From NCBI GenBank assembly GCA_024653775.1, contig JANLHZ010000162.1, forward strand, positions 1 to 46,348: a stretch of DNA of 46,348 bases, written 5' to 3'. Positions within the stretch are counted from its first letter, which is position 1, and the number at the start of each line of letters is the position of its first letter. Origin of the DNA: Planctomycetota bacterium (lineage in GTDB: Bacteria > Planctomycetota > UBA8742 > JACQVU01 > JANLHZ01). Shown here piece by piece: positions 32,256 to 41,124 of this stretch. A model generated the notes under the pieces. It had not been told where the DNA came from and ran no database searches. It was given only the letters and a program-made list of their open reading frames with translations. The translations under genes and the position numbers were made by a program.

Positions 32256-34931
32256 ATGGCGGAACTTACGTTAAAGGAATACCAGCAGGAATCGCTCGAC
32301 GCTATCGCGCGGTTTTGCCAGTCGGTGAAAAAACATGTGGACGCTGGGTCCAGCCAGCCCGTTCACGAGGCGTACTTTGAAGAAACGGGCAGACAGTACC
32401 ATGAAATCCCGCAACTTTCCGGAGTTCCATACTTTTGCTTGCGCGTGCCGACCGGGGGCGGAAAGACGCTGGTCGCCGCGCACGCGATCGGCGTAATTGC
32501 GAGGCATCTCGGACAAAGCGAGTACCCGCTTTGTCTTTGGGTGACGCCTTCAACCACCATTCGGGACCAGACGCTTCGCGGACTTAGGAACCGGGAACAT
32601 CCGCTGTACGCGGGACTCAGGGAAAGCCTTGGGGCGTCGATTGGCGTCTCTATCCTCACGCTGGAGGAAGCGCTTTCGGCAAGCCGCGCGATGCTTTCGA
32701 ACAGTGCCACGATTGTCGTAACGACAATACAGAGCTACCGTATTCGCAACGAAAAGGGCGAGGAAGACAAGTCCACACGCAAGGTTTACGAGGACAACGG
32801 CTACCTTATGGATCACTTCGCCAACCTGTCTGCGTTGGCCAGCGAACAGCTCGCGGATGGTACCGAGCGCACGGTTACGCGCTCTCTTGCGAACGCGATG
32901 AGTTTAAGGGGACCTATCGTAATCATGGACGAAGCGCATAACGCAAGGACGCGGGTTTCGTTCGATTCTCTCTCGCGTTTCGGACCTCTCGCGGTACTGG
33001 AGCTTACCGCGACTCCAAGTCAAAGGCATGATCCGTCGAACGACGAATACGCAAGCAACGTGCTGCACGCGGTTTCCGCGCTGCAACTAAGCCGCGAGGG
33101 GATGATAAAACTGCCGATAGAACTCGAATCCCGTGGCGACTGGATCGACGTTCTTGCGACGACGGTGGAGCGGCGGACCGCGCTCGAAAAACGCGCGCGG
33201 GAGTGGGAGGCCATCGGCGGCAGATTCATCCGTCCCATCGCTCTCATTCAGGCGCAGTCAAGGAACAAGAACCGCGAAACGCACACGGTTGACGCAATAA
33301 AAACAGCGCTGGTGGAACAACTGAAGGTTCCATCGGAGCGCGTTCGAATCGCGACAGGCGACCAGGACGAACTTGGCAATGAGGATCTTGGCTCGAAAGA
33401 CTGTGTGGTCGAGTACATCGTCACCGTGGAGAAGCTGCGTGAAGGATGGGACTGTCCGTTCGCCTACGTTCTCGGCTCCGTTGGAAACGTCGCCACTGCC
33501 ACCGCGGTGGAACAATTGCTTGGCCGCGTACTCAGAATGCCGAATGCAACCCCGACCGGCGTCGTCGAACTCGACCGGGCGTATGCGATAGTTCAAAGCA
33601 AGGACGTCGCCGAAACCGCGAGAAGCCTTGGAGACACGATGGTGAAAAACTGCGGCTTCGACGCAAATTCCGTCCGCGATGCTCTGCGCGTCCACAGCGA
33701 TGAAAAGACCCAGGCGAAGATTTTTCCGATCGGCGCGATCCCACTCTCGAATCCGCTGGCATTCGGCCTTCTTCCCACCTCGCTTGAAAACAAGTTGAAG
33801 TACAACGAGGAAGCGGAATCGCTCCATATTGTAGAGGAATTGACCCGCGAGGAAACAATTATCCTTCGCGACTCGCTTCCTGAACAGAAAAGCAGGGACG
33901 CGGTGGAAGATTATTTCGCCAACTCGCGCGCGGTAGGCGTTTCGCCAAAGTCCATAGACAACTATGCCCAGCCGATTCGAATGCCGCAACTTATCGTTCG
34001 CGATAACGACAGAAATTATCTTTTCGAACCGCAGGAACTGGATGAGTTCGTGTGGAATCTCGGCGGATGTGATTTCCGGTTGAAGGAATCCGAATTTTCC
34101 TCGGAACCAGGCGTTGGAAAAAAAATCACCTTGGGTATTTCCCGTCAGGGCGGAATGCTTTATGGCGGAGTCGAAGCGGTGAGATCAAGACAATTGACGC
34201 TCGCTTTCGAAAACCGGGACTGGTCAAAAACCGAGGTAGCGAAGTGGCTGGACACGGAACTCAGGAAAGGCGGCTCGTTCATTGGGTTGACCAAATCCGA
34301 GTCGCAACCCTGGTTTCTTCGCGTAGTCGATTTCCTTATCGCGGAGCGCGGCGTGGATATCAGCGTGATTGTTCGAAAACGCAATGAACTTGCAAACGTG
34401 CTTCGCGATAGGCTCGCCTCGCACGGCCGCGCGCAAATTCGAGCGGCCACCGAATCGCTTTTTGGCAACCTCTCTCCGCGCATAATCGAAACTTCGTGGG
34501 AATTTCCTGTCTTGCTTGAGGAAGAAAAATACGCGCCTTATTCAAGGTACAAAGGCAATTTCACCTTCAAAAAACACGCTTTCGACGCGATTGGCTCGTT
34601 GAACGGCGAAGAAGAGCTTTGCGCCAAACACATCGACGATCATCAAAGCGTCACGCGTTGGCTGCGCAACATAGAGTCGGAAAGCGCCGGCGGTTTCAGC
34701 CTGCCGCTTTCACCTAGGCGATTTTTCCCAGATTTTTTGGTGGAGCTTTTGGGTAATCGCGTCGCGATCGTCGAGTACAAAGGCCGGCATCTGGCCGAAA
34801 ATTCTGAAGAACTCCACAAAAAGGAAACTGGTGAACTATGGGCATCCCGTTCGAATGGCTCTTGCGTTTTCGGGTGGATCGTCGATAAGAACTGGCGCGA
34901 ACTGGACGAGTTTCTTCGGTTCAGATGTTGA
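32256..34931 (+). CDS. res: Type III restriction-modification system, restriction/helicase subunit (Res)
   Basis: 891 residues. Res is the ATP-driven translocating nuclease that cuts when Mod finds unmodified sites. Walker A PTGGGKT is at 65-71, the DEAH box at 225-228, motif III LTATPSQ follows, and motif VI is in EQLLGRVLRMP. The C-terminal PD-(D/E)XK nuclease is complete: PDFLVELL (Asp826) then VEYKGRHL (Glu840, Lys842). The ATG follows AAGGTGGA and lies two bases after the mod stop. The system therefore looks intact. Codon usage is closer to the chromosome average than that of mod. No terminator was seen after it. Confidence 0.93.
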   Translation: MAELTLKEYQQESLDAIARFCQSVKKHVDAGSSQPVHEAYFEETGRQYHEIPQLSGVPYFCLRVPTGGGKTLVAAHAIGVIARHLGQSEYPLCLWVTPSTTIRDQTLRGLRNREHPLYAGLRESLGASIGVSILTLEEALSASRAMLSNSATIVVTTIQSYRIRNEKGEEDKSTRKVYEDNGYLMDHFANLSALASEQLADGTERTVTRSLANAMSLRGPIVIMDEAHNARTRVSFDSLSRFGPLAVLELTATPSQRHDPSNDEYASNVLHAVSALQLSREGMIKLPIELESRGDWIDVLATTVERRTALEKRAREWEAIGGRFIRPIALIQAQSRNKNRETHTVDAIKTALVEQLKVPSERVRIATGDQDELGNEDLGSKDCVVEYIVTVEKLREGWDCPFAYVLGSVGNVATATAVEQLLGRVLRMPNATPTGVVELDRAYAIVQSKDVAETARSLGDTMVKNCGFDANSVRDALRVHSDEKTQAKIFPIGAIPLSNPLAFGLLPTSLENKLKYNEEAESLHIVEELTREETIILRDSLPEQKSRDAVEDYFANSRAVGVSPKSIDNYAQPIRMPQLIVRDNDRNYLFEPQELDEFVWNLGGCDFRLKESEFSSEPGVGKKITLGISRQGGMLYGGVEAVRSRQLTLAFENRDWSKTEVAKWLDTELRKGGSFIGLTKSESQPWFLRVVDFLIAERGVDISVIVRKRNELANVLRDRLASHGRAQIRAATESLFGNLSPRIIETSWEFPVLLEEEKYAPYSRYKGNFTFKKHAFDAIGSLNGEEELCAKHIDDHQSVTRWLRNIESESAGGFSLPLSPRRFFPDFLVELLGNRVAIVEYKGRHLAENSEELHKKETGELWASRSNGSCVFGWIVDKNWRELDEFLRFRC

Positions 34932-34987
34932 TCTCTCGAAGTAGAGGAAGCGCGAACCAGCCTCGTCAGTGAATGTGTACTTCCGCC

Positions 34988-35016
34988 TTTGCACTTCCAT
35001 CGGGTTGTGTTATGAT
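34988..35016 (+). promoter_or_regulatory. oppA: Possible sigma-70-type promoter of the opp operon
   Basis: TTTGCA (34988-34993) and TATGAT (35011-35016) are separated by 17 bases, each one or two mismatches from consensus. They lie about 75 bases upstream of the oppA ATG in the short spacer after res. Confidence 0.4.
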
Positions 35017-35089
35017 CCCGTGAACGTTTCGTGAATTTCCACGCCCCTTTTTCAAATAACAGCTCGATCGTCTTCTGAGAGGACCTTCA

Positions 35090-37324
35090 ATGTTCAAATC
35101 GTTACAGCTTCTCGGCGCGATGATAATAATTCCGCTCGCCGGGTTTTTCGCGCTTTTCGGCGGGCAGGAAGAGGAGCGCGAAAGCTTCGTCTACGCCGAG
35201 ATGCAGAGCCTCGAAACCCTCGACCCGGCGATGATGACGGGCGTCGCGGAAGGAAGAGTCGCGCAGGCCGTGTTCGAGGGACTGACGACGTACCATCCGG
35301 AGACGCTTGCGCCGCTTCCCGGGATGGCGACGTCCTGGGACGTCAGCGAGGACGAGCTTACGTACACCTTCCATCTTCGAAACGATCAGGTCTGGACGTG
35401 CAGGGGATACGATCCCGCCAATGGTTCGGCGGAGGGGTTTCCCGCGGGCACTGGCGATCCCGTGGTTGCGGGGGATTTCATTTTTGCGCTCGAGCGAGTC
35501 CTCGATCCGGAAACCGCGTCGCAGTACTCGTACATGCTCTATGCTATCAAGAACGCGATAAATTACAACACGATGAAGATGGAGATCGAGTTCGCCGAAG
35601 TGCATCGAAGTGGAAGCGAGGCGGTAATTTCGAAGGCGGACCTTCTCGCCAAGTTTCCACCGGGAGGTGACGTCGACGCGGGTGACGAAAACGCCCTCCG
35701 CGAGTTCCTGAAAAAGAAGGCGACTAATCTCCCAGGCGACGCGCTTCTAAAAGCCGACCCTGCGTCCAACGAAAGCGCCGCGGAAGAAAACTCTGCGGAA
35801 GAAGCGACCGCGGAAGAGATTGCGCCCGCAGCGGTGTTCGATCCGATTTCGTGGGACGAACACGGAAACCTCCACATTCGGCTGGCCGACGACAAAAGCC
35901 TCGCGGTCAAGTTCCTGAAGCTCGGCCTCGATGCTCCGGACGACTACACACTTGTGATCCATCTCGACGCGGTGACGCCTTACTTCCTCGACATCACGAG
36001 TTTCTCGACCTGGCTTCCCGTGAATAAAAAGTGCGTCGATACGTACGGAGACAAATGGGCGATCGTGAACAACATCGTCACCAACGGTTCGTACCTCTTA
36101 GCCGAGGACTTCTTCCAGAACAAGATGGTTCTGAAGCGAAACGAGCTTTACTGGGACAAGGAGCACGTCCGCAGCGAAAGCATCGGCGTGCGGATAATCG
36201 AAGGCGAATCGACGCAGGTAAACCTTTACTGCGCCGGGGAGATCGACTGGCTGAACAGTCTGCCGCAGGCGCAGGTGCCGGTGTTCATCGCGGCTGGCAG
36301 GGATACGGCGTACGCTGGCGCGACGAGGCCTTCGAAAGACGATGTGCCGGAGACTCCGGAATTCAGGAATCCTCTGGACCCCGGACTCGATACGAATCCG
36401 AACTATGAGGGATTCATGCGCACGCCTTACCTCGGAACGTACTACTATCGCTTTAACGTCACGCGCAGGCCATTCGCGACGAATCACGAGAATTCGAAGG
36501 AGATCGGACGGCTGCTTCGCATCGCGTTCTGCCACGCGATCGACAAGAAGATGCTATGCGAGGACATTCTGAAGGGCGGGCAGATTCCAGCGGACACCTA
36601 CGTTCCGTCGGGGATGCCCGGATACACGCGGCCAGCGGGGATAGGCGTCGAGTTCAACACAGCGAAGGCGAGGCAGTATCTGAAAGAGGCGCGCGATCTC
36701 GGGTTCCGCGACGACGAGATGCCCGTGCTTAACATCCTTTACAACACAAGCGAAGGTCACCGTCAGATCGCGGCGTTCATACAGGATCAGATCAAGCAGA
36801 ACCTCGGCTTCGACGTCGAGCTGCAGAACCAGGAGTGGCGCGTCTATCTCGACAGCACGCAGAAGCTCGACTACGACCTGTGCCGCGCGGGGTGGATCGG
36901 GGACTACACTGACCCGAACACCTTCCTCGACATGTTCGTCACCGACGGCGGAAACAACAATACTGGCTGGTCGAACGAGCTTTACGACAAGTTTATATTG
37001 ACCTACGCGCGCGATCCGCGGAGGTCGCTCGCAGATGAAAGTCTTCGAGCGCAGCTAATCGCCGACTGCCAGAGCCAGGGAATCGACGTTCGCGAAATTG
37101 TCGAAGATTACCTCGCGCAGCCTACCGCGCAGAAAGTCGCGCAGATCCGGATGAAGGTGTTCGAGTCGGCGGAAACGCTGCTTATGCACGACGTCCCGAT
37201 ACTTCCGCTTTACTTCTACGTGTCGATGAATACCATCGCGTACGGCACGCACGGCATTACCGGAAACATCAGAAATATCGTCCCGCTGAAGTGGGTCTGG
37301 GTGGATCGGAGCCTTTATCCATGA
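35090..37324 (+). CDS. oppA: Peptide ABC transporter substrate-binding protein (SBP family 5, OppA-like)
   Basis: 744 residues, longer than the usual 530-600. A hydrophobic N-terminal segment (LLGAMIIIPLAGFFALFGG) without lipobox Cys suggests a signal peptide or membrane anchor. The family-5 start ETLDPAMMTGVAEGRVAQAV, VFEGLTTY, TFHLRNDQVW and DFIFALERVLDPETASQYSY are diagnostic. The C-terminal part (AFCHAIDKKML, GWIGDYTDPNTFLDMF) closes the fold. Between about residues 165 and 270 lies an extra segment containing an Ala/Glu-rich linker (ASNESAAEENSAEEATAEE) not expected in the family. The ATG follows AGAGGA. It is the first gene of an oppABC operon; its stop overlaps the oppB start (ATGA). 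Confidence 0.93.
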   Translation: MFKSLQLLGAMIIIPLAGFFALFGGQEEERESFVYAEMQSLETLDPAMMTGVAEGRVAQAVFEGLTTYHPETLAPLPGMATSWDVSEDELTYTFHLRNDQVWTCRGYDPANGSAEGFPAGTGDPVVAGDFIFALERVLDPETASQYSYMLYAIKNAINYNTMKMEIEFAEVHRSGSEAVISKADLLAKFPPGGDVDAGDENALREFLKKKATNLPGDALLKADPASNESAAEENSAEEATAEEIAPAAVFDPISWDEHGNLHIRLADDKSLAVKFLKLGLDAPDDYTLVIHLDAVTPYFLDITSFSTWLPVNKKCVDTYGDKWAIVNNIVTNGSYLLAEDFFQNKMVLKRNELYWDKEHVRSESIGVRIIEGESTQVNLYCAGEIDWLNSLPQAQVPVFIAAGRDTAYAGATRPSKDDVPETPEFRNPLDPGLDTNPNYEGFMRTPYLGTYYYRFNVTRRPFATNHENSKEIGRLLRIAFCHAIDKKMLCEDILKGGQIPADTYVPSGMPGYTRPAGIGVEFNTAKARQYLKEARDLGFRDDEMPVLNILYNTSEGHRQIAAFIQDQIKQNLGFDVELQNQEWRVYLDSTQKLDYDLCRAGWIGDYTDPNTFLDMFVTDGGNNNTGWSNELYDKFILTYARDPRRSLADESLRAQLIADCQSQGIDVREIVEDYLAQPTAQKVAQIRMKVFESAETLLMHDVPILPLYFYVSMNTIAYGTHGITGNIRNIVPLKWVWVDRSLYP

Positions 37325-38250
37325 TGCTATTCATTCTGAAGCGCATAGGCTGGCTTTTCGTGTCGCTGTTCATCGTGATCACGATCTGCTTCTTCGTAAT
37401 GAAGATCGTGCCGGGCGATCCGTTCTCTAGCGAGAAGGCGCCTAGCGAGGAAGTGAAGGCGCAGTTAATGAAGAAATACGGGCAGGATCTATCCTGGCCT
37501 GAGCAGTACGTGCGCTACCTCGGTGGAGTCGTTGTCGGCGATCTCGGTCCGTCGATCAAATACAAAGGCAACGACGTCACTACGATCATCGCGGACACGC
37601 TTCCGGTGAGCGCCGCGCTCGGACTTATCGCGCTCGTCATCGCGCTGATCTTTGGACTGATCGCGGGGATCGTTTCCGGCGTGCGGCAGAATACCTTCTG
37701 GGACTACTCGCTTATGAGCGCGGCGATCATGGGCATCAGCATTCCGAGCTTCGTCATCGCGATGGCGCTGATCGCCATATTCGTTTTCTGGTGGCCGCTG
37801 CTTCCGATCGCGGGGTGGGGGTCGATTTCGCAGCTCATAATGCCCGCGCTTGCTCTCGGACTTCCGTACGCCGCGTACGTCGCGAGGATGACGAGGGTCG
37901 GGATGATCGAAATCATCCGGCAGGACTTCATCCGCACCGCCCGCGCGAAGGGTCTCGCGGAGAAGAGCGTCGTCATGAAGCACGCGCTCAAACACGCTCT
38001 GCTTCCGGTGGTCAGCTTCCTCGGACCCGCGACGGCGGGCATCCTGACGGGGAGTCTTGTCGTCGAGAAGATATTCGCGATCCCCGGCATCGGGACCATG
38101 TTCGTCAACAGCGCAACGAACCGCGACTATTTCGTGGTGCTCGGTACGCTCATCGTGTACAGCACTCTTTTGATTGTATTCAACCTCATCGTGGACGTGC
38201 TTTACACCTTCCTCGATCCGAGGGTTCAGATGGAAAAGACAAACGCGTGA
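37321..38250 (+). CDS. oppB: Peptide ABC transporter permease (OppB/DppB-like)
   Basis: 309 residues from the ATG overlapping the oppA stop codon in ATGA; GGAG lies nine bases upstream. The N-terminal helix LFILKRIGWLFVSLFIVI with VPGDPF is the classic OppB start. The EAA-type cytoplasmic loop that contacts the ATPase is RTARAKGLAEKSVVMKHALKHALLP. The C-terminal segment VEKIFAIPGIGTMFVNS is also conserved. Six membrane helices are expected. It forms the inner-membrane channel with OppC. Confidence 0.95.
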   Translation: MMLFILKRIGWLFVSLFIVITICFFVMKIVPGDPFSSEKAPSEEVKAQLMKKYGQDLSWPEQYVRYLGGVVVGDLGPSIKYKGNDVTTIIADTLPVSAALGLIALVIALIFGLIAGIVSGVRQNTFWDYSLMSAAIMGISIPSFVIAMALIAIFVFWWPLLPIAGWGSISQLIMPALALGLPYAAYVARMTRVGMIEIIRQDFIRTARAKGLAEKSVVMKHALKHALLPVVSFLGPATAGILTGSLVVEKIFAIPGIGTMFVNSATNRDYFVVLGTLIVYSTLLIVFNLIVDVLYTFLDPRVQMEKTNA

Positions 38251-38252
38251 GC

Positions 38253-38280
38253 AATTACGAATTACGAATTACGAATTACG
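38253..38280. repeat. Heptamer tandem repeat (AATTACG)4
   Basis: Four perfect copies of AATTACG begin two bases after the oppB stop codon. The same heptamer occurs in inverted orientation at 40204-40222, just before cysD, so oppC is flanked by inverted arrays. Confidence 0.9.
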
Positions 38281-38302
38281 AATGAAGAAATTAGAATTGC
38301 TT

Positions 38303-38321
38303 CCTCTCCTTCCGGGAGAGG
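38303..38321. repeat. Hairpin between oppB and oppC
   Basis: CCTCTCC (38303-38309) pairs with GGAGAGG (38315-38321) around TTCCG, within a GA/GC-rich segment (GGGCGTGGGCGAGGGC follows). There is no T tract. It may reduce or stabilise the downstream oppC message. Confidence 0.5.
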
Positions 38322-38345
38322 GCGTGGGCGAGGGCTAAACTGAAG

Positions 38346-40145
38346 ATGTCGAACGGAGAAAACGAAATCAAGATAAAGAAGTCCCGCGGACTCTGGGGCG
38401 ACGCCATGCGACGGGTTATGAAAAACCGGCTTGCCGTGGTCTGTCTCGCGATATTCATCTTCACGACGGCGCTTTGCGTCGTGGGGCTTTTCATCGCGAT
38501 CAAGGTTCCGACGCAGGGCGAGTGCCGGGTTCTTGTAGACGCGCATTATCTCGCGGAAGTCGCGGATGTCGATTTCGCCGACCTCGTCAAACGCGCGCAG
38601 TTTCTGCGTAGAGAACTCGATCAAATGAACGCCGAACGGAACGATCAGAAGCGGAAGATCGAGCTTGCGCAAGCGGCGCTGGACAAGGCTACCGAGTCGC
38701 TCTCGAATCTCTCATCGAGTTTCGACGAGGAGTCGTCCACCGCCGATGAGGAACTCATGGCGGACGAGGCGGACGAAGAATCTTCCGCGGAATCCGGAAA
38801 CGAGGAATCCGCGCAGTCGCAGGAGCCGCCCGGACAGTCAGGAACCGAGGAAGAGCCGCCCGCGATCGTATCCGACCTTATCGGCTCGATGGCGTTCGAA
38901 GTGTCCCTCGAAGTTCAGCGGATAGAGATCCACCCGTATATCCTTGCGCTCGATGTCTTCGTTTCCGGATTCAACGAGCCTTCGACTTTCGAAGCCGCGC
39001 GCAAGAAAGACCTCGCCCGGTTCGTCGTGGACGCGCGGAATATCGAGCTGGTTTCGAAGTCCGCTACGAAGGAACTCGACTCCGCGGCGTTCGTGCTCAT
39101 TGCTCTTTCGAAGGTGTTCCAGGCGGACCTCGCAATGCAGATCGACCACGACGCGCGGTTTTACGATGCCCTCACGAAAGAGCTTGAAGCTCAGAAAAAG
39201 AAGTTTATCGAGCAGGACGGAGGCTCGGAAGACAAGTTCGTCTTCATCACGCGGAACATTACGAACTCGCTGCAGCTTATGGTTCCCGCCTGGCGGAGGC
39301 ACTACACCGATCAGAATGCGAAGTTCACGTACCGCGGACCGTCGTGGACGGGCGCCGGCGACGAGCAGAAAATCGAGGAAGGCGCAGAGCAGCTAGAAAG
39401 ACCGTACTCGCTCTGCGGCACCGACGACCTTGGTCGAGACATTTTCTCGCGAACTCTCGCGGGGGGGCGCGTCAGTCTCCTGATCGGACTCTGCGCCACG
39501 TTCGTCTCCGTCCTGATAGGCGTGCTCATCGGAAGCCTTTCCGGATACAAAGGCGGCTGGATCGACAACCTCATAATGCGCGGCGTCGACGTTCTCTACG
39601 GCATTCCGTTCCTCTTCCTCATTATACTTATAATGTCGATCGTAAACGATCTTCGGAGCACGAACGAGTTCGCGTTATTAGGTTTGCGCGACTTCGTGCA
39701 GCAGATCGGGCCGTTCCCGATAATCTTCGTCGTCATAGGCGCGTTCAACTGGATGACGCTCGCCCGCATCGCGCGCGGACAGGTGCTCAGCATCCGCGAA
39801 AACGATTACGTCCTCGCCGCGAGGGCGCTCGGGGCGGGAACGCCAAGGATTCTGCTTAAGCACATCATTCCGAATCTGCTCGGTCCGATAATCGTGTACA
39901 CGACGCTCACCGTTCCGAGCATCATCCTGCTCGAGAGTTTCCTTTCGTTCCTGGGACTCGGAATTCAGGAGCCGCACTGCTCTTGGGGATCGCTCGCGAA
40001 CGGCGGCTTTATCGCGCTCAGCGTCGTGAAGAGTCATTGGTGGCTTTTGTTCTTCCCCTGCGCTATGATGGCTGCGAGTTTGTTTTCGCTCAACATCATC
40101 GGCGACGGTCTCCGTGACGCGCTCGACCCGAGGATGAAAAAATAA
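38346..40145 (+). CDS. oppC: Peptide ABC transporter permease (OppC-like) with a large periplasmic insert
   Basis: 599 residues, about twice the usual 300. TM1 (about 29-52, LAVVCLAIFIFTTALCVVG) is followed by about 300 extra residues before the permease core resumes at LCGTDDLGRDIFSRTLAGG (about 355). By topology the insert is outside the membrane. It contains a coiled coil (LRRELDQMNAERNDQKRKIE), an acidic low-complexity linker (EESSAESGNEESAQSQEPP) and a folded part. The core is normal: five further helices and the ATPase-contact loop NDYVLAARALGAGTPRILLK. OppC families have a short periplasmic segment here, so this is a strong expansion. No oppD/oppF ATPase genes are in the window. Confidence 0.93.
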   Translation: MSNGENEIKIKKSRGLWGDAMRRVMKNRLAVVCLAIFIFTTALCVVGLFIAIKVPTQGECRVLVDAHYLAEVADVDFADLVKRAQFLRRELDQMNAERNDQKRKIELAQAALDKATESLSNLSSSFDEESSTADEELMADEADEESSAESGNEESAQSQEPPGQSGTEEEPPAIVSDLIGSMAFEVSLEVQRIEIHPYILALDVFVSGFNEPSTFEAARKKDLARFVVDARNIELVSKSATKELDSAAFVLIALSKVFQADLAMQIDHDARFYDALTKELEAQKKKFIEQDGGSEDKFVFITRNITNSLQLMVPAWRRHYTDQNAKFTYRGPSWTGAGDEQKIEEGAEQLERPYSLCGTDDLGRDIFSRTLAGGRVSLLIGLCATFVSVLIGVLIGSLSGYKGGWIDNLIMRGVDVLYGIPFLFLIILIMSIVNDLRSTNEFALLGLRDFVQQIGPFPIIFVVIGAFNWMTLARIARGQVLSIRENDYVLAARALGAGTPRILLKHIIPNLLGPIIVYTTLTVPSIILLESFLSFLGLGIQEPHCSWGSLANGGFIALSVVKSHWWLLFFPCAMMAASLFSLNIIGDGLRDALDPRMKK

Positions 40146-40146
40146 G

Positions 40147-40172
40147 TAGGGGTAGGGGGTTAGGGGGTTAGG
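40147..40172. repeat. G-rich tandem repeat after oppC (TAGGGGGT type)
   Basis: It starts one base after the oppC stop codon: TAGGGG, then two copies of TAGGGGGT, then TAGG. Runs of four, five and five G separated by TA or TTA give a G-quadruplex-like, telomere-like pattern on the plus strand. Confidence 0.75.
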
Positions 40173-40203
40173 AATGAATGTAAATATAGGTCGTCTGTGT
40201 TTC

Positions 40204-40222
40204 ATTCGTAATTCGTAATTCG
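40204..40222. repeat. Heptamer repeat ATTCGTA (inverse of the array at 38253)
   Basis: There are two full copies of ATTCGTA plus ATTCG, the reverse complement (rotated) of the AATTACG heptamer after oppB. It ends six bases before the cysD start codon, so it forms part of that gene's leader. Confidence 0.8.
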
Positions 40223-40228
40223 AGAGCT

Positions 40229-41029
40229 ATGGACCATCTCGCTAAATTAGAAAATCAAAGCGTCTACATCCTTCGGGAGGCTCGGAAGAAGTTCAAGAAC
40301 CTCGCGATGCTCTGGAGCATCGGCAAGGACTCGACCGTGCTCGCGCATCTCGCGCGGAAGGCGTTTTTCGGGCACATTCCTTTCCCGCTCGTGCATGTGG
40401 ACACCACGATGAAAATGAACGGGATGATCGACTATCGAAACCGTAAGGCGAAGGAGTGGGGGGTCGAACTCGTCACCTCGACCAATCGCAAGGCGCTCGC
40501 GGAGGGCATGGGTCCGGAGAAGGGGAAGGTCGTCTGCTGCACCGCGCTTAAACGCGATCCGCTGCAGATGATTCTCGACGAGAAGGGTTACACCGGAATC
40601 ATCGTCGGCATTCGCAGGGACGAGGAGCCGACGCGGGCGAAGGAGCGGTATTTCTCGCCGCGGGACGCGCAGATGGAATGGCATATGACCGATCAGCCGC
40701 CGGAGTTGTGGGATCAGTTCAACACGGATTTCGAGTCCGGAACCCACGTTCGCATCCATCCGCTGCTCCACTGGACGGAAGTCAACATCTGGGAATACAT
40801 CGAACGCGAGCAGATCGAAGTCATCGATCTCTACTTCGCGAAGGACGGCAAGCGTTTCCGCTCTCTTGGCTGCTGGCCTTGCACGAACGGCATCATGTCG
40901 AACGCGACTTCGCCTGCGGAGATCATCGAGGAGCTGAAACGCACCTCGACGCCGGAGCGGGCGGGCAGGGCGCAGGATCAGGAAAGCGAGGACGCGTTCG
41001 AGTCGCTCCGCCGTGACGGGTACATGTGA
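40229..41029 (+). CDS. cysD: Sulfate adenylyltransferase subunit 2 (CysD), PAPS-reductase fold
   Basis: 266 residues, slightly shorter than E. coli CysD (302). CysD makes adenosine 5'-phosphosulfate from ATP and sulfate, normally driven by the GTPase CysN. The PP-loop SIGKDS is at 30-35. CysD landmarks [57 protein letters not shown] and [11 protein letters not shown] are present, with the C-terminal [10 protein letters not shown]...ERAGRAQD. No cysN or cysC is adjacent, which is unusual because cysD and cysN are normally neighbours. The protein might work with a distant CysN or serve another sulfur-activation task. GAGAG precedes the ATG. Confidence 0.88.
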   Translation: MDHLAKLENQSVYILREARKKFKNLAMLWSIGKDSTVLAHLARKAFFGHIPFPLVHVDTTMKMNGMIDYRNRKAKEWGVELVTSTNRKALAEGMGPEKGKVVCCTALKRDPLQMILDEKGYTGIIVGIRRDEEPTRAKERYFSPRDAQMEWHMTDQPPELWDQFNTDFESGTHVRIHPLLHWTEVNIWEYIEREQIEVIDLYFAKDGKRFRSLGCWPCTNGIMSNATSPAEIIEELKRTSTPERAGRAQDQESEDAFESLRRDGYM

Positions 41030-41034
41030 CGCTG

Positions 41035-41055
41035 GAGTTAAGAGTTAAGAGTTAA
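41035..41055. repeat. Heptamer tandem repeat (GAGTTAA)3
   Basis: Three perfect copies of GAGTTAA followed by a degenerate GAATT lie in the spacer between the convergent cysD and purQ genes, six bases after the cysD stop codon. Confidence 0.85.
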
Positions 41056-41124
41056 GAATTGGGGATTAGGAATTCCGCGAGCCTTTGCGTTCTCCTCGCT
41101 GAAGATTTGCGCGCTCGATGGGTT

